Positions 1-9,704 of a stretch of 64,000 nucleotides of DNA are shown here, piece by piece. A program made the position numbers and the translations under genes. How positions within the stretch are numbered: the first letter of the stretch is position 1; each line of letters opens with the position of its first letter. The stretch comes from Phyllobacteriaceae bacterium (lineage in GTDB: Bacteria; Pseudomonadota; Alphaproteobacteria; Rhizobiales; Rhizobiaceae): contig PAPF01000007.1 in the NCBI GenBank assembly GCA_002708825.1, positions 376,776 to 440,775 on the forward strand. The letters run 5' to 3'. The notes under the pieces are model-generated. The model was not told the DNA's origin. It saw nothing but the letters and a program-made list of their open reading frames with translations, and ran no database searches.

Positions 1-962
1 TGGGTCAGCGCGAAGAAGAAGGGTATGCGGTCCGTGACCGTGATCCAGATCGCGTTGGTGACCGAGAACAGCACGATCAGGCCCAGGTAGACGCGGATCT
101 GCGGATCGAGGAACACGTCCCTGCGGCCGCGAACGGCAAACAGGATGAGCACAGCGAAGGGCAGGCCGCCAATGGTCATGAAGATCGTGCTCGTCCAGAT
201 GATGGCTGGCGAGGTATAGAAGCCCATCGAGGCGTCATGGGTGGAAAAGCCGCCCGTCGCCATGGTGGTCATGGCATGATTGACGGCGTGGAACAGCGGC
301 ATGCCGGCCAGGGCATAGGCCACCGCGCAGATCAGCGTCAGCAGCGCATAGATCGAGATGATCGACACCGCGTAGGTGGAGAAGCGGGCGAACGGCTTGT
401 CCTCCTTGTCGGAGGATTCGATCCGGAAGAAGGACACGCCGCCGAGCTTCAGGAACGGCAGCAGGAAGACGCCGAGCGCGATGACGCCGAGCCCGCCGAT
501 CCATTGCAGGATCGAGCGCCAGAGCAGCAGTCCCGGCGGCATGTCGTCCAGTCCGGTCAGCACGGTCGCGCCCGTGGCCGTGATCGCCGAGACGGTTTCG
601 AACACGGTGTCGGCAAACCCCAGCTCCAGCGACGACGCCAGGAAGGGAAAGGCGCCGGCGACGATCATGGAGAGCCACAGGAGGTTCACCAGCAGGAAGC
701 CGAACCGGCTGTTGATGGCAGGGGTCGGAACGCGTGTCGCCATCGCGACCGCCGAAGACAGCCCCGACAGGAAGAAGGCCGACAGGGCGAAGGCCTTCCA
801 GTCCGGATTGTTGAAATAGAGGTCCACGGCCGCCGGGATCAGCATGGCCACTGACATGTAAAGCGCAAAGATGGAGGCGACGAAGACCGCCGCGCGAACC
901 GTGTTTGCGTTCAAACCGCCATCCCAGTGCTTTCGCGGCCCGCCTTGCGTCGCCGCTGCCAT
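1..962 (-). CDS. trkH: TrkH-family potassium uptake protein (partial, 3' end outside window)
   Basis: This is the ion-conducting membrane subunit of a Trk-type K+ uptake system; it normally works with the cytoplasmic NAD-binding protein TrkA. It is not in the ORF track because it runs off the left edge. Reading the minus strand from 962 gives an open frame with several hydrophobic segments. Two selectivity-filter-like loops are visible: SAITATGATVLTG and, near the window edge, TTMATGGFSTHDASMGFY, both typical of TrkH. The start is uncertain: in-frame ATGs lie at 962, 989 and 1001. The one at 1001 has a GAAGG five bases upstream, and the one at 962 gives the more usual N-terminus. About 320 of the usual ~480 residues are present. 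The gene diverges from ilvA. Confidence 0.88.
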   Translation of the reverse strand, partial: MAAATQGGPRKHWDGGLNANTVRAAVFVASIFALYMSVAMLIPAAVDLYFNNPDWKAFALSAFFLSGLSSAVAMATRVPTPAINSRFGFLLVNLLWLSMIVAGAFPFLASSLELGFADTVFETVSAITATGATVLTGLDDMPPGLLLWRSILQWIGGLGVIALGVFLLPFLKLGGVSFFRIESSDKEDKPFARFSTYAVSIISIYALLTLICAVAYALAGMPLFHAVNHAMTTMATGGFSTHDASMGFYTSPAIIWTSTIFMTIGGLPFAVLILFAVRGRRDVFLDPQIRVYLGLIVLFSVTNAIWITVTDRIPFFFALT

Positions 963-1111
963 CGTTCCATAACGGCCGTCTTGCCGCATATGCGCCGGCA
1001 TGTCGGCCTTCGGCTTTCCTTAGCCTATGCGTGCCCGCCGGTCACCGGGCAAGGCCGGTTTGTTCGATAAATTTTCCGGGTGAGGGATGATCCCGGGCGA
1101 AAGGATGCGCC

Positions 1112-2365
1112 ATGAGCGGATTCATGAAGAGCGTCGAAACCACCGCCCGGGCCCTGCGCGATCTGTTCGCCGCCACGCCCCTGCAACGCAACGACTATCT
1201 CTCGCGCAAGTATCACGCCGATGTCTGGCTCAAGCGCGAGGACCTGACGCCGGTGCGTTCCTACAAGCTGCGCGGCGCCTACAATTTCATGCGCAAATCG
1301 GTGGATCGCGGTGGCGACCGGATATTCGTCTGCGCATCGGCGGGCAACCACGCGCAGGGGTTTGCCTTCACCTGCCGTCATTTCGGCCGCAAGGGCGTGG
1401 TCTTCATGCCGGTCACGACCCCGCAGCAGAAGATCGACAAAACCGTCGCCTTCGGCGGCAGGCATGTCGAGATCCGGCTTGTCGGTGACATTTTCGATGC
1501 CTGCTACAAGGCTGCCATTGCCTATGCGAAAGCCGAGGGCGGCGAACTCGTGCCACCCTTCGACCACAAGGACATCATCGAGGGACAGGCGACGGTGGCG
1601 CTGGAAATCGGCGAACAGTTGCCGCAGGGCGTGACCGCGGACCTGTGCCTTCTTCCCGTCGGCGGCGGCGGACTTTCATCCGGCATGATCCGCTATTGGC
1701 GCGAGGCGGGTGGCGAACCCCGGTTCGTCCTTTGCGAACCGGCCGGCGCGCCAAGCCTGAAACGCAGCCTGGAGGCAGGCCGCCGCGTCCGGCTGGAACA
1801 GGTGGACAATTTCGTCGATGGTGCGGCCGTGGCGGAAATCGGTGCCGAACCCTTCCGCCATCTGGCCGCGATGCCGGCGGACGATGTTCTCCTGATCTCC
1901 AAAAACCGGCTTTGTTCCACCATCATCGACATGCTGAACGTCGAGGGCATCGTGCTGGAACCGGCCGGCGCGCTGGCGGTCGATGCGCTGAAGGACATCC
2001 CCGCCGCCGAATTGCGCGGCAAGACCGTGGTCTGCGTCACCTCCGGCGGCAATTTCGACTTCGAGCGCCTGCCCGACGTGAAGGAACGTTCGCTGCGCTT
2101 CGAGGGGCTGAAGAAGTACTTCATCTTCCGTTTCCCTCAGAGACCGGGCGCGCTCAGGGACTTTCTCGATCTCCTGGGACCGCAGGATGATATCGTGCGC
2201 TTTGAATACCTGAAGAAATCGGCGCGCAATTTCGGCTCGGTCCTGATCGGAATCGAGACGAAGGACCCGCGCAACTTCCCCCGCCTCAAGAAGCGGTTTG
2301 ACAAGGAGGGCTGGGGCTATCAGGACATCACCGAAAACGAAATCCTCGCCAACCTGATCATCTGA
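1112..2365 (+). CDS. ilvA: Threonine ammonia-lyase (threonine dehydratase)
   Basis: A PLP enzyme converting threonine to 2-oxobutanoate, the first step of isoleucine synthesis, in the cytoplasm. The PLP-binding lysine is Lys52 in SYKLRGA, and the phosphate-binding glycine loop GGGGLSSG lies near residues 184-191. The last ~90 residues form one ACT-like regulatory domain (FRFPQRPGALRDFLDLL). The length of 417 aa fits the short, single-regulatory-domain class rather than the ~510 aa E. coli IlvA. AAAGGA sits six bases before the ATG. The gene is followed after 14 bp by an unrelated alpha/beta hydrolase, with which it may be co-transcribed. Catabolic serine/threonine dehydratases are the main alternative, but they lack this C-terminal domain. 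Confidence 0.93.
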   Translation: MSGFMKSVETTARALRDLFAATPLQRNDYLSRKYHADVWLKREDLTPVRSYKLRGAYNFMRKSVDRGGDRIFVCASAGNHAQGFAFTCRHFGRKGVVFMPVTTPQQKIDKTVAFGGRHVEIRLVGDIFDACYKAAIAYAKAEGGELVPPFDHKDIIEGQATVALEIGEQLPQGVTADLCLLPVGGGGLSSGMIRYWREAGGEPRFVLCEPAGAPSLKRSLEAGRRVRLEQVDNFVDGAAVAEIGAEPFRHLAAMPADDVLLISKNRLCSTIIDMLNVEGIVLEPAGALAVDALKDIPAAELRGKTVVCVTSGGNFDFERLPDVKERSLRFEGLKKYFIFRFPQRPGALRDFLDLLGPQDDIVRFEYLKKSARNFGSVLIGIETKDPRNFPRLKKRFDKEGWGYQDITENEILANLII

Positions 2366-2379
2366 CGCAAGGGCAGGGC

Positions 2380-3408
2380 ATGTTCCAGAAAATCGCCATC
2401 GCGATCGGCATTTCCATCGCGATCTACTTCTCCATTGCCGTGGCCCTCGTGTTCAGCGAAGCGCCGCCACCGGTCGGCGGCAATGCCGGCGACGGTGAAT
2501 CGCTTGATTTCGCCGAAGCCATGGAGGCCGACTATGCCGGCCTGCCGGACGCAACCTTGTACAAGGCACGCGACGGCACGGACCTGACCTACCGGCGTTA
2601 CGATTCCGCCGTGCCGGGCGCTCCCTATCTGGTCCTCGTGCACGGCTCGGGCTGGAATTCCCTGCAATGGCATCCGCTGGCCATGTGGCTGTCCCGGGAA
2701 GGGCTGGCGACGGTGATCGCGCCGGACATGCGCGGCCATGGCGTGAACCCCGCACCGCGCGGCGATGTGGGCCATATCGGCCAGCTTGAGGAGGACATGG
2801 CGGACCTGATCGCCGTCATCCGGCGGCCGGGCGATCCGCGCAGGGTCGTCCTCGGCGGTCATTCCTCCGGGGGCGGATTTGTCATCCGTTATGCCGGCGG
2901 CAAGCCTGCCGTGCCGGTCGACGGCTATGTTCTGTTCGCGCCCTTTCTGAAATACGATGCGCCGACGGTGCGGCCCAATTCCGGCGGCTGGGCGCAGCCG
3001 GCGACTCGGCGTATCATCGGTCTTGTCATGCTGAACACGATCCGCTTTCCGGCGCTCAATCACCTGCCGGTCATCTCCTTCGACATGCCGCAATCCGTGC
3101 TCGAAGGTCCGTATGGCGATCTGGCGACGACCGAATACACCTACAGGATGAATGTCAGCTTCGCTCCGCGTGACAACTACGAGGCCGATCTCCGTGCCAT
3201 CGGCAAGCCGCTTCTGGTGCTGGCCGGATCGGATGACGAGGCCTTCCGCGCGGACCGCTTCGAAGCCGTGATGGCGGCGCAGACGGGCCAGGGCACCTAC
3301 GCCGTCCTGCCGGGGGTATCCCACCTTGGCATCGTGATGGGCGAGGCCGTGCGCCCGGTTCTGGCGGGCTGGCTGCGCGACCATTTCCGCGCGGGGGAAA
3401 GCAACTGA
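2380..3408 (+). CDS. Membrane-anchored alpha/beta hydrolase
   Basis: A serine hydrolase of unknown substrate, probably lysophospholipase- or esterase-like. Residues 1-28 form an N-terminal hydrophobic segment (signal anchor or signal peptide), so the enzyme should face the periplasm. The oxyanion region HGSGWNS, the nucleophile elbow GHSSGGG, an acidic residue in AGSDDEAF and the catalytic His in SHLGIV appear in the expected order. The ATG is preceded by AAGGG at six-base spacing. It sits 14 bp after ilvA and 42 bp before the Na/Pi-cotransporter-like gene. Nothing in the sequence fixes the substrate. Confidence 0.82.
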   Translation: MFQKIAIAIGISIAIYFSIAVALVFSEAPPPVGGNAGDGESLDFAEAMEADYAGLPDATLYKARDGTDLTYRRYDSAVPGAPYLVLVHGSGWNSLQWHPLAMWLSREGLATVIAPDMRGHGVNPAPRGDVGHIGQLEEDMADLIAVIRRPGDPRRVVLGGHSSGGGFVIRYAGGKPAVPVDGYVLFAPFLKYDAPTVRPNSGGWAQPATRRIIGLVMLNTIRFPALNHLPVISFDMPQSVLEGPYGDLATTEYTYRMNVSFAPRDNYEADLRAIGKPLLVLAGSDDEAFRADRFEAVMAAQTGQGTYAVLPGVSHLGIVMGEAVRPVLAGWLRDHFRAGESN

Positions 3409-3450
3409 GATGAAGCGGGCGAGGGGTGCCGCGAAGGCCGGGCCGCAACG

Positions 3451-5034
3451 ATGATCGACGACATCCTCCTTGCCATTGGCGGCGTCGGGCTGTTCATCCT
3501 CGGCATCTCAATGCTGACCGGCGGATTGCGCAGCCTGGCCGGCGGCATGTTGCGCCGTCTGCTGGCCCGCTTCACCACCAATGCCGCATCCGGCGTGCTG
3601 ACCGGCGCCGCACTGACCGCCGTCATCCAGTCATCGGGCGCGACCACGATAACCGCCGTCGGTCTTGTCGGCGCGGGCGTGCTCTCCTTTCATCAGGCGT
3701 TGGGCATCATATTCGGCGCCAATATCGGCACCACCGTCACCGGCTGGATCGTGGCGGCCATCGGCTTCAAGCTGAAACTCGGCACAATCGCCATGCCGCT
3801 GCTTCTGGCCGGTGTTCTCGCCAGCATGTTCGCACCCGGCCGCTGGCGCCATGCCGGCGAGGCGCTCACCGGCTTCAGCCTGCTCTTCATCGGCATTGAC
3901 GCCATGCAGCGCGGCATGGTCGCCTTCGAGGGACTCGTCACGCCGGAGACATTCCCGGCCGATACCATTGCCGGACGGATTCAACTGGTCGGCGTGGGTA
4001 TCGCCATCACCCTGATCACCCATTCCTCTTCCGCCGGCGTGGCAACCGCGCTGGCCGCCCTTGCGGTTGGAACGGTGACCTTGCCCCAGGCCGCGGCCAT
4101 GGTCATCGGCATGAACATCGGCACCACCTTTACCGCTGCGCTGGCAACCATAGGCGGTTCGCAGGCCGTCCGCAGAACCGGCCTTGCCCATGTCATTTTC
4201 AATTTGATGACAGGTCTGCTGGCCTTTGCCTTGCTCGACATGTTCTCCACGGTCGCGATGCCGCGCATCCATGGGCACGGCGACGAACAATTCGCACTGG
4301 TCGCCTTCCACACCGCCTTCAACGTGCTTGGTGTGCTGCTCGTCCTGCCCTTCACCGGCGCTTTCGCTCGCCTCATGGAAAGACTGGTTCCCGAACGCGG
4401 CCCCTCGCTCACCGCCATGCTCGACAAGCGCCTGCTGGCAGACGTGGAGGCTGCAGCGGATGCGGCGACAGCCTGTGTCCGCCTGCTGGTGGCCGAGATG
4501 GAACGCCACGTCGCCGCCCGCCTGTCATCGGCGCGCAAGCCGCGCGCGGACGATCTTGTCCGGATTCGCGCGGCCAAGGAGGGTCTGGTGGACTATGTCG
4601 CGGCAATCCCCAGCACGGCATGGAACCGGGAACGGGTGAACGCCTTCCTGCACGTGTTCGACCATCTTGAGCGCCTGCTGCGCCGCTGCGAGGATGACGA
4701 GCGCCTGTCGATCATGCCCCATGACCGGCGGCTGTCACGGCTGGCGCGCGTGTTCGTGCGGGTCGTCGATACCTCCGGACCGCTTGACGAAAAGGCCCGG
4801 TCTGCCCGCTATGCCCGGCTGGAGACCATCATTCGCAGCCAGGAAGAGCGCTATCGCATGGACGTGATCGGACATGCCGCGCCGGTACCCGCGACGATGC
4901 ACGAGATCGCCATGCGCCTCGATGCGATGCGCTGGCTGCATCGCGCCGCCGCGCATCTGTCGCGGATTCATTTCCATCTCGTCAATGCCGCGGACGCGCC
5001 GCACAAGCCCGCGCAGGGCGAGGGGAGAATTTGA
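3451..5034 (+). CDS. Na/Pi-cotransporter family protein with C-terminal PhoU-like domain
   Basis: The N-terminal ~320 residues are strongly hydrophobic and contain two inverted NptA-type repeats. The signature QSSGATT occurs near residue 53 and a matching HSSSAGVATAL near residue 190, as in sodium-phosphate cotransporters of the PNaS family. The C-terminal ~200 residues are helical and charged and resemble a PhoU-type domain. The expected role is sodium-coupled phosphate movement across the inner membrane, although bacterial members have been little studied. The length of 527 aa is typical. No strong ribosome-binding site is visible before the ATG. Confidence 0.85.
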   Translation: MIDDILLAIGGVGLFILGISMLTGGLRSLAGGMLRRLLARFTTNAASGVLTGAALTAVIQSSGATTITAVGLVGAGVLSFHQALGIIFGANIGTTVTGWIVAAIGFKLKLGTIAMPLLLAGVLASMFAPGRWRHAGEALTGFSLLFIGIDAMQRGMVAFEGLVTPETFPADTIAGRIQLVGVGIAITLITHSSSAGVATALAALAVGTVTLPQAAAMVIGMNIGTTFTAALATIGGSQAVRRTGLAHVIFNLMTGLLAFALLDMFSTVAMPRIHGHGDEQFALVAFHTAFNVLGVLLVLPFTGAFARLMERLVPERGPSLTAMLDKRLLADVEAAADAATACVRLLVAEMERHVAARLSSARKPRADDLVRIRAAKEGLVDYVAAIPSTAWNRERVNAFLHVFDHLERLLRRCEDDERLSIMPHDRRLSRLARVFVRVVDTSGPLDEKARSARYARLETIIRSQEERYRMDVIGHAAPVPATMHEIAMRLDAMRWLHRAAAHLSRIHFHLVNAADAPHKPAQGEGRI

Positions 5035-5153
5035 ACCGGCGCCTGAAAAAGCTTTGTGTGTCGGCGACTTGCCAGTTTGCACCATTCGGTGCCATTCACG
5101 CTGGCCACGGCAAGGCCGGGCGTTGAAGCCCGGAAATGGAGAGGAAAGATCAG

Positions 5154-6347
5154 ATGGCCGGCATCGCCGCGCTCGCGCTTGCATATGTCCTGTCGCAGTT
5201 CTACCGCTCCTTCCTGGCCGTCCTCGCCCCGGCACTGATCCAGGATCTCGGCGCCACCAAGGCCGACCTGTCGGAGGCCTCGGGCGCCTGGTTCATCGCC
5301 TTCGCGCTTATGCAGTTTTTTGTCGGCGTCTCGCTGGACCGCTTCGGTCCGCGCCTGACCGCGGCCGTCATGCTGGGGGTGGCCGGCGGCGGTGGCGCGT
5401 TGCTGTTCGCCGCAGCGACAGCGCCGTGGATGATCACGCTCGCCATGGTGCTGATCGGGATCGGCTGCGCGCCGGTGCTCATGGCCGCCTTCTTCATCTT
5501 CGCGCGCGCCTACTCGCCGGCGCGTTTTGCCCTTTATGCATCCTGGATGGTGGCCTTCGGCTCGGCCGGCAATGTCATCGGCGCCACGCCGCTGGCCGCT
5601 GCCGGCGAAGCCTTCGGCTGGCGCCCGGTCATGGCCGGGCTTGCGGTCGTCACCCTGGCCGTTGCGGCCTTCATCCTCGCCGTGCTGCGCGATCCGCCGC
5701 GCCTGGAAAACGAGGGCCGGTCGAGCGGCTTTGCCGGTTACGGTGAACTGATGCGCTTGCGGGTCCTTTGGCCGATCATCCCGCTGGTCGCGATCAACTA
5801 TGCCGCGACCGCCGGGATCCGCGGCCTTTGGGCCGGTCCCTATCTGGCCGATGTCTACACGGCCGACGCCCTGGTGATCGGCAACGTGACGCTCGCCATG
5901 GCGCTGGCCATGGTCGCGGGCAGCTTTGCCTACGGCCCGCTCGACCGCGTCTTCGGCACGCGCAAATGGGTTGCGGCCGGTGGCAACGCCATCGCGCTCG
6001 GCGCGATTCTCTGGCTGTTTCTTTCGCCGGGTGCCGGGCTGGCAGGCGTCACGGTGGCGTTCGTGGTGATCGGTCTGGCCGGCATGAGCTACGGCATGCT
6101 CATGGCCCATTCACGGGCCTTCCTGCCGCCCCATCTGACCGGGCGCGGGGTCACGCTGATGAATTTCTTCTCCATCGGCGGCGTCGGCCTGATGCAGTTC
6201 CTGACCGGCTGGGTGGTGACCGCATCGACCGTCCCCGGCGAACCGCAGGCCGCCTATGGCGCGCTATGGTTCTTCTACGCCGCTGCGCTCGGCCTCGGCC
6301 TTGCCATTTATCTGGCGTCGCGGGATTCGCGTCCCGAACCGGTCTGA
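5154..6347 (+). CDS. MFS transporter
   Basis: A 12-helix major facilitator of unknown substrate. The conserved loop between helices 2 and 3 (SLDRFGPRLTAAVML, a variant of the MFS motif A) is present, and hydrophobic segments fill the length (397 aa). I place the start at 5154 rather than the track start at 5136, because GAGGAAA lies six bases before 5154 and inside the longer version. The gene converges with the minus-strand hydrolase, whose stop is only 3 bp away. Substrate prediction is not possible from sequence alone; the opening ALAYVLSQFYRSFLAV suggests an anion or organic-acid type MFS, but this is weak. Confidence 0.82.
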   Translation: MAGIAALALAYVLSQFYRSFLAVLAPALIQDLGATKADLSEASGAWFIAFALMQFFVGVSLDRFGPRLTAAVMLGVAGGGGALLFAAATAPWMITLAMVLIGIGCAPVLMAAFFIFARAYSPARFALYASWMVAFGSAGNVIGATPLAAAGEAFGWRPVMAGLAVVTLAVAAFILAVLRDPPRLENEGRSSGFAGYGELMRLRVLWPIIPLVAINYAATAGIRGLWAGPYLADVYTADALVIGNVTLAMALAMVAGSFAYGPLDRVFGTRKWVAAGGNAIALGAILWLFLSPGAGLAGVTVAFVVIGLAGMSYGMLMAHSRAFLPPHLTGRGVTLMNFFSIGGVGLMQFLTGWVVTASTVPGEPQAAYGALWFFYAAALGLGLAIYLASRDSRPEPV

Positions 6348-6350
6348 GAC

Positions 6351-7325
6351 CTAGAGGTTCAGGCCCCGAATCCAGGCGGCCGTTTCAGCGGCCAGCCGTC
6401 CGGTGGTGTTGGGCGAGAGGATGTCCCCGGCGATCACGTGCTGCGAGGGGTCGGCACTGTCGGTCACTTCGATGATGGCATGCGGCGCGGCCCATTTCGC
6501 CGCCTTTTCGGCGGTCGCGGCCTGGTCGACCACCGCGTCGTCCGGTGCGTAGATGAACAGGGCCGGAACGCTGATGTTTTGCGGAAAGACGCTGTTGGCG
6601 AGACCCACTGCCGCTGCCATCGGCATCAGCGCGCGGGTGGGATAGCGGGTTGTCCAGTATTTGGCGTGGTCCGCGCTGCGCGGTTCATAGGAGCGTTCCG
6701 GACCGATCAGGAACTCGGCGAATTGCAGGCCCCATGGCTGGCTGAGCAGGAAGGATCCGGCCGCCTTCAGCCGGTAGTTGGGCGAGATCAGCACCAGCGC
6801 GTTCATGTCCCCCGCCAGCGCCGGTTGCGCGGCCGCCCAGGTCGCCAGCGAACCGCCGGTCGACGTGGCGATGACGATCACCTTCTCGCCTATGGCCTTG
6901 CCGACCGCCAGAGCCTCGGCGAAATCGTTGATCCAGTCGTTGACGGATGCCTGTGCCAGCGCCTCGCCGTTCTGGCCATGGCCCGTCAGGCGCGTGAAGA
7001 AGAGGTTTGCGCCGAGGTCACGCGCCAGAAGATCGGGCAGGGGCCGCGTTTCCTGCGCCGTGGCGGAAAAGCCATGCACATAGACAATGGCAAGCGGTGT
7101 GCGCGCCTTCGAGCGCGGAAAGGCCCAGACGATCTGTTTGGCCGCACCCTCGCGGATGCCCGCGACATTGGCTTCGCTGCGCGCGATCGCGGCTTCCGGA
7201 TCGGCGGCAATGCCGGTCTTGTCTATAGAGATAGAGGTGTCCACGGGTGTTCGCGGCCCCACCAGATAGAGAACGCCGCCGACGATCACCAGAAAGAGAA
7301 ACGCCCCGATGATCTTGCGCAGCAT
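6351..7325 (-). CDS. Alpha/beta hydrolase (carboxylesterase/lysophospholipase-like), membrane-anchored
   Basis: A 324-residue serine hydrolase of unknown substrate. An N-terminal hydrophobic helix (LRKIIGAFLFLVIVGGVLYL) suggests inner-membrane anchoring with a periplasmic catalytic domain. HGFSATAQE carries the oxyanion region, and the nucleophile elbow reads ATSTGGS, a variant of GxSxG. The acid lies in APDDAVVD and the His in SQHVIAG. The track starts at 7373, but GGGGAGG lies seven bases before the ATG at 7325, which fits a start just before the hydrophobic helix. It diverges from the GPH-type MFS gene. Confidence 0.8.
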   Translation of the reverse strand: MLRKIIGAFLFLVIVGGVLYLVGPRTPVDTSISIDKTGIAADPEAAIARSEANVAGIREGAAKQIVWAFPRSKARTPLAIVYVHGFSATAQETRPLPDLLARDLGANLFFTRLTGHGQNGEALAQASVNDWINDFAEALAVGKAIGEKVIVIATSTGGSLATWAAAQPALAGDMNALVLISPNYRLKAAGSFLLSQPWGLQFAEFLIGPERSYEPRSADHAKYWTTRYPTRALMPMAAAVGLANSVFPQNISVPALFIYAPDDAVVDQAATAEKAAKWAAPHAIIEVTDSADPSQHVIAGDILSPNTTGRLAAETAAWIRGLNL

Positions 7326-7460
7326 GTCCATGCCTCCCCTTGAGCCCGCGACCCATAGCGCGATGGCCGGCATTAGACAATCGGTCCCGCAGCGTCACGC
7401 GGGGTGAAGAACCGGCGCGCAGGTCATGCCGTAGAAGGCAGGGTCAGAAGGAACCCGCCG

Positions 7461-8795
7461 ATGCCCGCCGCCCGCCTGCCCGTTGCAACCATTGTCGCCT
7501 ATGGCCTTCCGGCCATGCCGGTGGCGGCGCTGACATTGCCGCTCTACGTCGTGGTGCCGACTTTCTATTCGGAGACCGTCGGCCTGCCATTGGCCATGGT
7601 CGGCGCCATCCTGGTGGCCGTACGCCTGTTCGATGCGGTCAACGATCCGCTGTTCGGCTGGCTGGGCGACCGGATGGGCAACGGCTTCGGCCGCCGCCGC
7701 ACCATGGTCGCACTGGCCCTGCCGGTCACCGCTTTTGCGGCGTGGAAGCTGTTTGCCCCGCCACCGGACGCCACCGGCGCCTATCTCGGCCTCTGGATGG
7801 CCATCCTGACTGCCGCGCTCAGCGCCATGCTGCTGTCCTGGTCGGCCTGGGGGGCGGAACTGGCCGGCGGCTATCGCGAGCGCAGCCGCATCACCGGCTG
7901 GCGCGAATCCTTCACCGTCATCGGCACGCTGGCGGCCATCGCCATTCCCTTTGCAATGTCGGAAGGCGATGATATCGGCCGCGAGGGCATGGCGGCGCTC
8001 GGCTTGGCCGTTGCCGGCAGCCTGATGGTATTCGGCGCGTTGAGCCTGCTGGCGGTGCCTGAACCGGTGGATCATTCCGTGACCCGCCTTGCCTTGCGCC
8101 AGAGCCTTGCCGCCATGGCCGCCAACAAACCGTTTCTCAGGCTCATCATTGCCTATTTCGTGAACGGGCTCGCCAACGGGATCCCGGCAACGCTTTTTCT
8201 CTATTTCGTGTCCGCCCGGCTTGGCGCGCCGGACATGCGCGGCCCGCTTCTGTTCCTCTATTTCTTTTGCGGACTGGCCGGCGTGCCCGCCGCCACATGG
8301 CTCGCCGGACGCATCGGCAAGCACCGCGCCTGGTCGTTTGCCATGATCCTGGCCTGCGCCGTGTTCGCCTTCGCACCGTTGATCGGAACGGGCGACATCG
8401 TCGCCTTCGGCGCGGTCTGCATCGTCACCGGCTTCGTGCTCGGCTTCGATCTGGCCTTGCCGCCCTCCATACAGGCCGACGTGATCGACGCTGACACCGC
8501 CGCGTCCGGTGCGCAGCGTTCGGGCATCTATTTTGCCGCCTGGAGCCTGGCGACCAAGCTGTCGCTTGCCGCCGGCGCGGGAATTGCCTTCCCGCTGTTG
8601 TCGCTTTCAGGCTTTGATCCGGCTGCGGGTGCGGCAAATTCCTCTTCGTCGCTGTTCGTTCTGGCCGCGCTCTATGCCTGGGCACCGGTGGGGCTGAAGC
8701 TGCTGGCCGTGGCGCTGATGTGGTCTTTCCCGCTGGATGAGGCGGGACAGGCCGAGGCCCGCCAGCGCATCGAGACGCGCGGCAGGCTGGCCTGA
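7461..8795 (+). CDS. MFS transporter of the GPH (MelB-like) cation symporter family
   Basis: A 12-helix permease. RLFDAVNDPLFGWLGDRMGNGFGRRR is characteristic of glycoside-pentoside-hexuronide:cation symporters, which carry the Asp residues for Na+ or H+ coupling. The length of 444 aa is normal. The start is placed at 7461, with AAGGA eight bases upstream; the 19-residue extension in the track is polar and not family-like. The gene ends 14 bp from the convergent SDR gene. As I recall, GPH-type permeases are members of sigma-E/ChrR (singlet oxygen) regulons in Rhodobacter, and a ChrR-like gene lies 0.9 kb away, so the substrate need not be a sugar. Confidence 0.8.
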   Translation: MPAARLPVATIVAYGLPAMPVAALTLPLYVVVPTFYSETVGLPLAMVGAILVAVRLFDAVNDPLFGWLGDRMGNGFGRRRTMVALALPVTAFAAWKLFAPPPDATGAYLGLWMAILTAALSAMLLSWSAWGAELAGGYRERSRITGWRESFTVIGTLAAIAIPFAMSEGDDIGREGMAALGLAVAGSLMVFGALSLLAVPEPVDHSVTRLALRQSLAAMAANKPFLRLIIAYFVNGLANGIPATLFLYFVSARLGAPDMRGPLLFLYFFCGLAGVPAATWLAGRIGKHRAWSFAMILACAVFAFAPLIGTGDIVAFGAVCIVTGFVLGFDLALPPSIQADVIDADTAASGAQRSGIYFAAWSLATKLSLAAGAGIAFPLLSLSGFDPAAGAANSSSSLFVLAALYAWAPVGLKLLAVALMWSFPLDEAGQAEARQRIETRGRLA

Positions 8796-8809
8796 ACCGG
8801 GCGTGCCCT

Positions 8810-9610
8810 TCAGTCGCGCAGCGGGCGCCGGTTCCAGCCCATGGCCCGCTTCATGACCGGAAAATAAAGTCCCCAGGGAAGCAGGTTGATGGCCTTGAGG
8901 AGGAAGGCGAATCGGCGCGGGAAGGCGGTCTCGAAGCCGCCGCGTTCCAGGCCCGTGACGATCCGCCCGGCAGCATCGCCGGAATCCATGAGGAAAGGCA
9001 TGGGAAAGCGGTTCTGTTCGGTCAGCGGCGTGTCGACGAAGCCCGGATTGAACACCTGGAGCCGGATGTTCATCTTGTCGAAGTCGAACTTCAACGATTG
9101 CGCCATGTAATTGACCGCCGCCTTCGAACCGCCATAGGCCGAGGCCAGCGGAAGGCCGCCATAGGCGGATACGGAGCCGACGATGCCGACCTGACCGCGT
9201 CCGCGCCCGCGCATGTGTTCGGCCACCGGAACCAGTCCGTTGAGCACGCCGAACAGGTTGACCTCATAGGTCTTGCGGAATTTTTCCGGGTCGGGCTTTT
9301 CCCCTTGAACGGGCCAGTAATTTCCGGCCACGAACAGGGCGAGCGCGATCGGCCCGTGCGTGTCCTCCAGCGTCCGCACCAGGTCCGCCATGGCCGCGGC
9401 GTCCGTCGTGTCGCAGGGGGCGGGGATGATGGACCCCTCCAGCGCCGCAGCCGCGTCTGCCAGGTCGTCGAGCTTGCCGGCGCTGCGCGCCGTCGCGACA
9501 ACCCGCCAGCCCTTTGCCGCCATTTGCAGGGCGACCTCGCGTCCGATTCCGCTGGACGCGCCGGTGATCCAGGCGATGCCGTCTTGCGGCTTCGCGCGAT
9601 AGTCACTCAT
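8810..9610 (-). CDS. Short-chain dehydrogenase/reductase (SDR)
   Basis: A classical NAD(P)-dependent SDR of 266 aa. The cofactor motif TGASSGIG is near the N-terminus, and the catalytic YGGSKAA (YxxxK) is followed by a downstream NPGFVDTPL. The C-terminus is longer than minimal SDRs and has hydrophobic residues (LLKAINLLPWGLYFPVM) that may associate with membrane or lipid. The start is placed at 9610, with GGAG seven bases upstream; the track's extension to 9688 crosses a terminator hairpin and is not real. It lies downstream of the ChrR-like gene but separated by that terminator. The substrate is unknown, and a lipid-related role is an inference from the neighbours. Confidence 0.85.
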   Translation of the reverse strand: MSDYRAKPQDGIAWITGASSGIGREVALQMAAKGWRVVATARSAGKLDDLADAAAALEGSIIPAPCDTTDAAAMADLVRTLEDTHGPIALALFVAGNYWPVQGEKPDPEKFRKTYEVNLFGVLNGLVPVAEHMRGRGRGQVGIVGSVSAYGGLPLASAYGGSKAAVNYMAQSLKFDFDKMNIRLQVFNPGFVDTPLTEQNRFPMPFLMDSGDAAGRIVTGLERGGFETAFPRRFAFLLKAINLLPWGLYFPVMKRAMGWNRRPLRD

Positions 9611-9647
9611 GGAATGCTCCAATTCGTTTTTCCTGACCGGATATACG

Positions 9648-9678
9648 AAAAAGAAGGCCCGCCGGTTTCCCGGCGGGC
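9648..9678 (-). terminator. Rho-independent terminator of the ChrR-like gene
   Basis: On the minus strand a perfect 9-bp GC-rich stem with a GAAA tetraloop (GCCCGCCGG-GAAA-CCGGCGGGC) is followed by CTTCTTTTT. It lies 26 bp after the ChrR-like stop codon and 38 bp before the SDR start, so it should uncouple the two genes or give partial read-through. Confidence 0.85.
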
Positions 9679-9704
9679 AGTGGGGCATTCATTCTTGAGC
9701 TGTC